A stretch of DNA of 39,992 bases from Bacillota bacterium (lineage in GTDB: Bacteria; Bacillota; Negativicutes; DSM-13327). Both the position numbers and the translations under genes were made by a program. Location: positions 1 to 39,992 of the forward strand of contig JAGFZX010000029.1 of NCBI GenBank assembly GCA_017889585.1. Reading direction: 5' to 3'. Below, one piece after another: positions 33,402 through 39,992 of the stretch. How positions within the stretch are numbered: the stretch's first letter is position 1; each line of letters opens with the position of its first letter. The notes beneath the pieces were generated by a model, which saw nothing but the letters and a program-made list of their open reading frames with translations, was not told the origin of the DNA and ran no database searches.

Positions 33402-35354
33402 ACTTGTTTTTTTTACATACTTCTTAATCAAATCCACCGTTTGACTGAAATTAATCGGTTTACTAATATAATCATTCATACCTGCTACTAAGCATTTTTC
33501 TCTATCACCTTGCAAAGCATAGGCAGTCATTGCGATAATCGGCGTGTAATATTCCATCGTTTTCTCTTTTAGCCGAATGATGGCAGTTGCCCCATAGCCA
33601 TCCAAATATGGCATATTGACATCCATCAAAATTACGTCAAATTTTTCCTGTTCAAAAGCCTCAACGGCTTGCTGGCCATCTTCCACGGCAATAACCTTAA
33701 AACCATTTTTCTTTAAAATGATCGTTAACATATTTCTACTGACTAGATCATCCTCAGCAAGTAATACTTTTTTTAGTTCACCACTTTCATACTGAATAGA
33801 ATCTTGATAAACAATATCCCTTTGAGGCACTTGGGCTGACTGCAGTCCAAATACGGCTGTAAAACAGAATGTACTTCCTTGACCATCTTTGCTTTCAGCC
33901 CATATTTCACCATCCATTAGTTTCGTCAGTTTTTCGGCAATAGCCAGACCAAGTCCCGTTCCACCGAACTGCCGTGTGATTGAATCATCTACTTGGCTAA
34001 AGCTTTGGAACAATCGATCTATTTTCCCCTCAGCGATACCAATTCCCGTATCTACAATCACAAACTTTACCTTAACTTGATCTTCACCCCATTGTCTACC
34101 AGTAATGGCGATATCTACTTTTCCCTTATCTGTGAACTTTATAGCATTACCGATTAAATTCATCAGCACCTGTCGCAGCCTAAAAGGGTCTCCAATTAAT
34201 ATTCGTGGAACGTCTACGCCGATGCTAGTGGTAATAGACACCCCTTTTTGTTGGGCAGCATAATCAAATAAAGCAATCACCTCATTGATGACTGACCCTA
34301 ATCCAAATGGTATCTCTTCCAAAATCAGTTTATCTGCTTCAACCTTAGAATAATCCAATATGTCATTTAGCACATTTAAAAGCAACTTGGTTGATGACTT
34401 CACAATTTCAAGGTATTCTCTTTGTTGGTCCCCCAAATCCATCATCAATATCAAGTCTGTCATGCCAAGGATTCCATTCATTGGAGTCCTGATTTCATGA
34501 CTCATATTGGCAAGGAATTGACTTTTCGCAGTATTAGCTCTTTCTGCCTCCTCCTTGGCTTTTAATAATGCATCCTCATAGCGTTTCCGCTCAGTAATAT
34601 CTGTTGCCATGCTGATTACCGCCCGGCGTCCATCGGCTAAGCTACCAAGGGGGGCCGTACTAAAATCCCAGATGCGGGTGGAACCACTTCGGGTCTTAAC
34701 CATGTACTCCCCCACCTGTACTCGTTCTGAAATATTGAAGAGATTTTTTACTTTATCATGCACCTCTTCCCACTGAGCACCATAGGCTCTCTGTAACCAG
34801 TCCTTCACTCTCGGGGTATCCTGTTGGGTGTAACCAGTTATTTCCGTCCATGTATTACTGATTTGCAGAACCTCACCATCTTCAGCATGAATAATCACCG
34901 GCAAAGGTGCGCTGGCAATGGCTCGGTGGAATCGTTCTTCACTCGCCCTGGCTTTCTCCTTTGCCTCTGCAGCGACAGCCGTCTGTACTGCGGCCTGCAT
35001 GGTTTTATACAAAATTTCCCGGGTCAAGATGCTTTTAGGGATATAATCTGTTGCCCCTGCTTTCATCATCTCAGTCGCTACTAGTTCGCCGCCATGTCCT
35101 GTCAGCATGATGATCGGTGTACAGATGCCTCCTGCCCGGGCTTCACGTAACACTTCGATCCCATTTTTTTGTGGCAACATGTAATCGATAAAAATACAGT
35201 GAAAATCCTCGCTAAAGAGTCGTTCTAATCCAGCTTCTCCACTGTCAGCTTCGATAATTTCATATTTAGAATTAGCACCTTGCAGCAGTCTTTTCATACT
35301 TTTCCGGTCAATAGTATCATCGTCAATAATCAAAATACGAAAAATATTCTCCAT
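33369..35354 (-). CDS. Hybrid sensor kinase REC-PAS-HisKA-HATPase-REC
   Basis: Soluble 661-residue hybrid kinase. An N-terminal receiver (about 5-125, D57 in IFIDYMLP), PAS with PAC (about 140-265), HisKA with H in [12 protein letters not shown] (about 291), HATPase with [15 protein letters not shown] and [12 protein letters not shown], and a C-terminal receiver (about 530-650; [11 protein letters not shown]). All phosphotransfer residues are intact, so an internal relay is likely. No HPt domain is fused, so it would need an outside transmitter. No transmembrane segments; signals enter through PAS or the first receiver, possibly from the neighbouring stand-alone regulator. It lies 18 nt after the PAS kinase gene and is therefore cotranscribed. 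Its 3' end is overlapped by a long inverted repeat. Confidence 0.93.
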   Translation of the reverse strand: MENIFRILIIDDDTIDRKSMKRLLQGANSKYEIIEADSGEAGLERLFSEDFHCIFIDYMLPQKNGIEVLREARAGGICTPIIMLTGHGGELVATEMMKAGATDYIPKSILTREILYKTMQAAVQTAVAAEAKEKARASEERFHRAIASAPLPVIIHAEDGEVLQISNTWTEITGYTQQDTPRVKDWLQRAYGAQWEEVHDKVKNLFNISERVQVGEYMVKTRSGSTRIWDFSTAPLGSLADGRRAVISMATDITERKRYEDALLKAKEEAERANTAKSQFLANMSHEIRTPMNGILGMTDLILMMDLGDQQREYLEIVKSSTKLLLNVLNDILDYSKVEADKLILEEIPFGLGSVINEVIALFDYAAQQKGVSITTSIGVDVPRILIGDPFRLRQVLMNLIGNAIKFTDKGKVDIAITGRQWGEDQVKVKFVIVDTGIGIAEGKIDRLFQSFSQVDDSITRQFGGTGLGLAIAEKLTKLMDGEIWAESKDGQGSTFCFTAVFGLQSAQVPQRDIVYQDSIQYESGELKKVLLAEDDLVSRNMLTIILKKNGFKVIAVEDGQQAVEAFEQEKFDVILMDVNMPYLDGYGATAIIRLKEKTMEYYTPIIAMTAYALQGDREKCLVAGMNDYISKPINFSQTVDLIKKYVKKTSECIHEKLPHI

Positions 35355-35372
35355 AAATACCCCCCCTACTTC

Positions 35373-36491
35373 TTACTCCTTCGCCCAAGTAAAAGAAAAT
35401 ACTGCACCTTGATCCGGCTTTGAGGTTAATAGGATTTCCCCTTTTTGCTCTTCTACAATTTTCTTGACAATAGCGAGGCCAACTCCAGTATTTTCTTGCT
35501 GATCTCTGGGCTGCATAACATGAAATATGGTAAATACTTTTTCATGGTTGATCGCAGCAATACCAGGTCCATCATCACTTACCGAGAACTTATAAAACCT
35601 GCCTGCATCCTGGGCGCTTATTTGAATGCGCCCATCACCCCTGTGATGATGCTTAATTCCATTGCCAATCAAATTAGCAAAAACCTGACGCAATTTTATA
35701 GCTTGGGTTGTAAAGATAGGCATATCATCAAGGATTTCAATGACAAACTGGTGTGGCGGCTTAAGATCCTGGATAATATCATCCAGCAATTGCCGAACAT
35801 CACATTCCACATTAGAGCTTTTTTCTCTGCCAACGCGGGAATATTCTAAAATACCCTGAATTAGATTTTCCATGCGCCTGACCCGCCCCCTTAATAATCC
35901 CATATTGGTACGAATCTCATCGGTGGCCACAGGACCTAAGTCCTCTTCAATCCATTGGGATAAATTATTAATGGCGCGCAGGGGGGCCTTAAGATCGTGA
36001 GATACGATATATGCGAACTGATCAAGTTCATTATTCTTCTCAATTAATTCATTTTCCGCTCTTTTACGCTCCGTTAAATCACGCGCTAAGGATAATATGA
36101 TCTGCTTATTTGATAGTTTAATCAGTCGGCAATTAATTTCCACTGGAATATAAGTACCGTTTTTCGCCACATGTATTGTTTCGAAGGAACCCCGCCCGAT
36201 TATTCGTAATTGATCCAAAAAAGCCTGTATTCTTTCCTGATTTTCATCTGGTCGACCAATCGCGCTGAAAGATACTTGCATCAATTCTGCTCTACTATAG
36301 CCTAAGCGATGGCAAGCCAATTCATTGACTTCCAGAAAAGGACCAGGAGTTCCATCAGGCAACAATTCATACACATAGATAGCATCATTGGCATGTTCAA
36401 ACAGCAGACGATAGAGATGTTCTTGCTCAGCCCCTAGCTTATTGCTACCTTCTGGCATTTCATTTTGCTCACTACCTGTCATCTTTGACAT
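35373..36491 (-). CDS. PAS histidine kinase
   Basis: Soluble kinase of 372 residues: a PAS domain (about 25-145), a short coiled coil and a HisKA domain with H in FAYIVSHDLKAPLRA. The catalytic region has N box NLIGNGIKHHH, SDDGPGI and TGVGLAIVKKI. The kinase core is a clear paralogue of the one in the Cache kinase at 37008-38783 (LDQFAY.. SHDLKAPLRAI, MENLI.GILEYSR, FSV..DGPGI, then FTW at the end). It has no fused receiver, and a single-domain regulator is encoded 57 nt upstream. The start at 36491 is preferred over a GTG just before it, with GAAGGGG upstream. Probable partner of the regulator and/or the downstream hybrid kinase. Confidence 0.9.
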   Translation of the reverse strand: MSKMTGSEQNEMPEGSNKLGAEQEHLYRLLFEHANDAIYVYELLPDGTPGPFLEVNELACHRLGYSRAELMQVSFSAIGRPDENQERIQAFLDQLRIIGRGSFETIHVAKNGTYIPVEINCRLIKLSNKQIILSLARDLTERKRAENELIEKNNELDQFAYIVSHDLKAPLRAINNLSQWIEEDLGPVATDEIRTNMGLLRGRVRRMENLIQGILEYSRVGREKSSNVECDVRQLLDDIIQDLKPPHQFVIEILDDMPIFTTQAIKLRQVFANLIGNGIKHHHRGDGRIQISAQDAGRFYKFSVSDDGPGIAAINHEKVFTIFHVMQPRDQQENTGVGLAIVKKIVEEQKGEILLTSKPDQGAVFSFTWAKE

Positions 36492-36551
36492 CACTATTTA
36501 ACCCCTTCTTGTTATTCGCAATACAATACTTAGAAGATAAAAAGCACACTG

Positions 36552-36980
36552 CTAATCAGGCATTCTGCACAACATCCAGTAAGAATCCACAATTCTTATA
36601 GCATCTTTGAATTGTTCTGGCTCAACAGGTTTAACAATATAACCTGCTACATTAAAGTTGTAGGCACTTACAACATCCCTTTCTTCATCCGAAGACGATA
36701 ATACCACCACCGGAATCTGTTTGAGATTTGGATCCTCCCTAATTACTTGCAAAAATTCAATACCATTCATCACTGGCATATTAATATCTAACAATATCAA
36801 TACTGGTTGCCCAATAGGTTCCCTCTCAGCCGTTCCCCTTAATAATTCTAAGGCCGCCAATCCATTGATCGCCCTGATTAATGGATTCTTGATATGATGC
36901 TTGATAAAAGCGCGTTCAACACTCATTACATCAACGTCATCATCATCCACTAACAAAATGGTTATTTTATTATAGTTCAT
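36552..36980 (-). CDS. Single-domain response regulator (Rcp1-type)
   Basis: Receiver-only protein of 142 residues with the longer N-terminal strand and loop seen in regulators that partner phytochrome-type or PAS kinases. D12-D15 acidic stretch (LLVDDDDVD), phosphoacceptor D65 (LLDINMP), S in VVLSSSDEE and K in IVKPVEP. The gene sits between two kinases with paralogous cores, 27 nt after the Cache kinase and 57 nt before the PAS kinase. It is a natural shared phosphate carrier for both, or a shuttle to the hybrid kinase. There is no output domain. Confidence 0.92.
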   Translation of the reverse strand: MNYNKITILLVDDDDVDVMSVERAFIKHHIKNPLIRAINGLAALELLRGTAEREPIGQPVLILLDINMPVMNGIEFLQVIREDPNLKQIPVVVLSSSDEERDVVSAYNFNVAGYIVKPVEPEQFKDAIRIVDSYWMLCRMPD

Positions 36981-37007
36981 CAGTAATCATCCTTTCAGTA
37001 TGAGTAT

Positions 37008-38783
37008 TCAGTTCATCGATTTGGGCCAAGTAAAAAGAAAGGTTGCCCCTTGCCCTTGTTCAGACTTTATACCGACACTTCCACCTTGTTGTTGTACGAT
37101 TTTTTGTACCAACGCTAGTCCAATACCAGTGCTTTCAAACTGATCCCGAGGTTTTAAGGTTTGAAAAATTTGAAAGATTTTCTGATGTTGCGCTACATCA
37201 ATACCTGGCCCGTTATCTGCTACTGAAAATTCATAGAACAACTCTTGCTCTGTAGCTGCGATGCTAATAACACCTTCCTGCTGATGATGATGTTTGACTG
37301 CATTACTAATTAAATTAGAAAAAACCTGCCATAACTGGATGGGGTTCGCCATAACGCTCGGCATAAATGAGCCCATTACGATCCTAAAGGCTGGCGAACA
37401 TCCTAATTCGCCGATAATCCCTTGTAACATTTGCTGTGTATCTACTAATTGCGTTTTGTTCTTTACTTTGCCAATGCGCGAGTATTCCAGGATACCAATA
37501 ATCAAGTTTTCCATACGTAGAGCTCTACTACGCAGCAAGCCCAATTTTTCCTTAGCACTATCATCAACACTCCCTGCCAAATCTTCCTCTAACCATTGGG
37601 ACACATTCATAATAGCCCGCAAAGGAGCCTTCAAGTCATGGGACGCCACATAAGCAAATTGATCTAATTCCCGATTACTAATCTCTAAGTTGCGCAAAGA
37701 AATCTCTAATTCCTTCTTGTTATCTGTTAGCGCTTTTTCTCGCGAAGCCACAGCCTCAGCCATGAGCCCGAAATCCCGAGAAAGGCCAGCCAATTCCTCG
37801 TAACCTTCTGCACCTGTCGCTACTTGATACTTCCCTGCTGCCACTGCCTGCATATTTTTCACTAACGCGAGAATAGGTTGCAGAATTTTCTTTAGTAACC
37901 AGATAGCCACTATTAAAGCAACCAACAAGGCAATAAAAACTCCCGCTATAAAAATGCTGCGGGCAGTTTGCAGGGATGCCAAAGCTGTATCAGCGTTCTG
38001 TCCCACAATAACAGGCCAGCCGATGGGTTTGACGATAGCCACGCTGATTAGATAATTAGCGTGTTTATCAATATGCTGATAATTCCCGCCCTCACCATTA
38101 AGAGCATTTTTGCTGTAATCCAGTTCTCTCACATTGGTTCGCTGATCGACATTCTCTACACTGGTATGGCCGATATAAGTACCTTCTGTATCGGTAATTC
38201 CAGCCCAGCCGTCAGCAATGGTATTTGCATGGGCAACAATCTGATTCAGTGATCCTAGATTCAAATTAGCAACGATCATACCCTGCTTTAGTGGACGGAC
38301 AAGAGTGATGGTTGGCTGGCCAGTAACGGGCGACATAAACGTTGTCGACCAAAAAGGTCGTCTGCTATTACCAATATGTTTATAATAACTGGTCCCAACT
38401 ACGTTATTACCGACATAATCCGGATTATTCGGTGCCATCATTACCACAATTCCTTGCTCATCAATAACTTGAACGCTGTCAAAAAAAGAGAAGTTTTTCA
38501 TGGTCAATACCAGATAATGTTGCACTAACGATCGATTATCTATGCCAAGATATTCCACTACATCAGCCGTTTGTTGAATAGCCTTATCAGCCGTATTCAA
38601 AAAATCGAGAAGTTCTGCAGCTAAAGACTCTGCCACTATATGATTTTTTTCTATAATTTGGCCACTCATCTTATCATTGAGTAATTGCAAGGTAAAAAAG
38701 CTAATCAGTAAAATTGGCAGCGTCGCTATCAACATAAAATTAAGCGTGAGAGTATTCTTTAAGCTTTTCGTAAATCTATTCAT
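37008..38783 (-). CDS. Membrane histidine kinase with double-Cache sensor and HAMP domain
   Basis: TM1 (about 14-36), a large extracytoplasmic region (about 40-275) of double Cache type with internal motifs such as DSVQVIDEQG, a Ser/Thr-Pro-Val-Thr-Gly-Gln segment (SPVTGQPTITLVRPL) and GWAGITDTEGTYIGH. TM2 (about 280-304) is followed by HAMP (about 305-355), a coiled coil, HisKA with H in FAYVASHDLKAPLRA and HATPase with SNAVKHHH, DNGPGI and TGIGLALVQKI. The Cache layout binds small organic ligands in related sensors. The start ATG lies inside the 3' end of the solute-binding-protein gene (8-nt overlap), so both are translated together. ORFs reading further upstream to 38849 are not supported by a ribosome site. 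The binding protein probably presents ligand to this sensor. Confidence 0.9.
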   Translation of the reverse strand: MNRFTKSLKNTLTLNFMLIATLPILLISFFTLQLLNDKMSGQIIEKNHIVAESLAAELLDFLNTADKAIQQTADVVEYLGIDNRSLVQHYLVLTMKNFSFFDSVQVIDEQGIVVMMAPNNPDYVGNNVVGTSYYKHIGNSRRPFWSTTFMSPVTGQPTITLVRPLKQGMIVANLNLGSLNQIVAHANTIADGWAGITDTEGTYIGHTSVENVDQRTNVRELDYSKNALNGEGGNYQHIDKHANYLISVAIVKPIGWPVIVGQNADTALASLQTARSIFIAGVFIALLVALIVAIWLLKKILQPILALVKNMQAVAAGKYQVATGAEGYEELAGLSRDFGLMAEAVASREKALTDNKKELEISLRNLEISNRELDQFAYVASHDLKAPLRAIMNVSQWLEEDLAGSVDDSAKEKLGLLRSRALRMENLIIGILEYSRIGKVKNKTQLVDTQQMLQGIIGELGCSPAFRIVMGSFMPSVMANPIQLWQVFSNLISNAVKHHHQQEGVISIAATEQELFYEFSVADNGPGIDVAQHQKIFQIFQTLKPRDQFESTGIGLALVQKIVQQQGGSVGIKSEQGQGATFLFTWPKSMN

Positions 38784-39906
38784 CATGCACCAGCTTAAAT
38801 TTCCCGTCCTGGACAGAAAAAATAAAATTCTCACGTTGTGCATCACCAAAGGAATCTAAAGTATAGTCCCCCCATAGCCCTGAAACGACGCCCTTGGTTA
38901 AGATGGTCTGCTTTAATTGACGAGCATCAGAATTCAATCGTAGTCCTGCAATGACAACTTCAGCAGCTTCATGTCCATAGGCTGCAGCAAAATCTGGTTT
39001 TTTACCAAAACGATGTTGGTACCGTTCCACAAACTGTTCATACTTGGGATACCTAATTTCTGGATTCATAGGATTACAAAAAACAACACCCTCTACAGTC
39101 GGCCCACCACTTTGTAGAAAATCATCAGTCATCGCCCAACTACTGGAGAAAATCCTTGCCTGAAGACCAATTTTTCGTATTTGCTGACAGAACATGGCAG
39201 CATCTATCCCCCCTGCGATCAACAATACTCCCTCTGGGCGTAACTCAGCAAGTTTTTTCATTATTTCCAAGTAGCTGAAACTGGTGCCTGATGTAAACTG
39301 ACAGATGCCAATAATTTCACCGCCCAGAGCACGATAGGTTGTCGAGAAATTTGCTGACCAATCCTCAGCGAAATCACGATTGGCCAAATCATACAGAATG
39401 ACCATTCTTCTAATCCCTATTTTACTTACATATTTCACCTGCGCATCAGTGGCCGCCTTCATTGGCGGCATGACTGCAAAAAAATTGTCATCGTTCCCAG
39501 TTAGTTTACTAGTACGGGTGGTAGGACTAACCATCAGAATATCCTTGGCTTCCCGACTATTGATAAATGGCATCGCCGCTACCGAAGCAGTACTGGTCAT
39601 ATGACCAATAATAACTGATACGCCTTCCGCTACCAATTCCTTATCTGCAACTAGTGCAAGTTTAGTATCACTATGATCGTCTTTAACGATTAATTCAATG
39701 GGAATTCCCCCTAGTCCACCAACAGCATTCGCTTCCTCAATTGCCAAGATTACTCCATTATGACCACTTAGCCCAATATCAGAGAATCGCCCTGTTAAAC
39801 CACCGACATAACCAATTTTAATGGGTTTATTTGTCAAGCAACCCGTCAAGCTTAGGGAGATCAATAGTAGCATCACAATCACTGAAATGGTAATGACCTT
39901 TTTCAT
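38776..39906 (-). CDS. ABC-type solute-binding lipoprotein, Leu/Ile/Val family
   Basis: Periplasmic-binding-fold protein of 376 residues with a lipoprotein signal peptide (basic start, hydrophobic core, lipobox LTGC with C23). The mature part has the type I fold marks of the LivJ/AmiC group: IKIGYVGGLTGRFSDIG near the N-terminus, AIEEANAVGG, VIIGHMTSTASVAA, ATDAQVKYV and AAYGHEAAEVVIAGL. No permease or ATPase genes follow; a Cache histidine kinase overlaps its end by 8 nt. That supports a sensing rather than transport role, as in binding-protein-dependent two-component systems. Ribosome site GGGAGGCGG is about 11 nt before the ATG. The ligand is probably an amino acid or small amide but is not determined. 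Confidence 0.9.
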   Translation of the reverse strand: MKKVITISVIVMLLLISLSLTGCLTNKPIKIGYVGGLTGRFSDIGLSGHNGVILAIEEANAVGGLGGIPIELIVKDDHSDTKLALVADKELVAEGVSVIIGHMTSTASVAAMPFINSREAKDILMVSPTTRTSKLTGNDDNFFAVMPPMKAATDAQVKYVSKIGIRRMVILYDLANRDFAEDWSANFSTTYRALGGEIIGICQFTSGTSFSYLEIMKKLAELRPEGVLLIAGGIDAAMFCQQIRKIGLQARIFSSSWAMTDDFLQSGGPTVEGVVFCNPMNPEIRYPKYEQFVERYQHRFGKKPDFAAAYGHEAAEVVIAGLRLNSDARQLKQTILTKGVVSGLWGDYTLDSFGDAQRENFIFSVQDGKFKLVHDE

Positions 39907-39992
39907 TGCCGATTGTCCGCCTCCCGTCTGATGCTATATTTGGCATTATAAAAAACACTGGTTTCCCTATTGATATCCTACCTGCTTATCTG

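Overview
The window looks like chromosomal DNA of a strictly anaerobic, low-GC Firmicute. Strong AGGAGG-type ribosome binding sites, a class III hybrid-cluster protein, a sigma-54-controlled short-chain acyl-CoA operon and many two-component and chemotaxis genes would fit a member of the Negativicutes (Sporomusa/Pelosinus type). That placement is inferred from gene content and style; there is no rRNA or other marker in the window.

Layout. (1) 1-3,470, minus strand: a small secreted Ser-rich protein with an unknown 89-residue partner, then a DegV-DAK2 pair (fatty-acid kinase type, FakB-FakA). (2) 3,683-7,410, plus strand: a 716-residue FtsA-like ATPase with a long extra C-terminal region, then a short (class III) Hcp preceded by a CRP/FNR-type operator placed at about -41.5 of a predicted promoter. 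(3) 7,533-15,195, minus strand: a catabolic operon of thiolase, beta-keto acid cleavage enzyme (BKACE/Kce family), 3-hydroxyacyl-CoA-type dehydrogenase, AtoE-type transporter and two CoA-transferase subunits. A consensus -24/-12 promoter lies in front of the thiolase and a PAS-containing sigma-54 activator is encoded just upstream. The likely logic is: a 3-hydroxy acid is oxidised to a 3-keto acid, cleaved with acetyl-CoA to acetoacetate plus an acyl-CoA, the acetoacetate is activated by CoA transfer and thiolysed. The substrate is not determined by the sequence. (4) 15,454-18,903: a membrane metallophosphoesterase and a GAF/degenerate-GGDEF/EAL protein, convergent on a shared terminator.

(5) 19,320-32,573, minus strand: one long chemotaxis-type cluster, cheY-cheA-cheW-MCP-cheR-cheW-(short cheR-like)-MCP-(pseudo cheR)-cheB-sensor kinase-response regulator. 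It contains a tandem duplication of a unit made of the 3' tip of cheA, cheW, an MCP and cheR. The left cheR has lost its 5' two-thirds and is frameshifted, and a 53-nt relic of the cheA 3' end marks one breakpoint. No flagellar genes are present. (6) 32,647-39,906, minus strand: a TetR regulator with a clear promoter/operator, then a signalling array made of a solute-binding lipoprotein, a Cache-HAMP histidine kinase overlapping it by 8 nt, a single-domain response regulator, a PAS histidine kinase with a paralogous kinase core, and a REC-PAS-kinase-REC hybrid.

The most distinctive items are the BKACE operon with an altered specificity position and its sigma-54 control region, the che-module duplication with its decay products, and the binding-protein-coupled phosphorelay array. 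I found no tRNA, rRNA, CRISPR array or complete insertion sequence.
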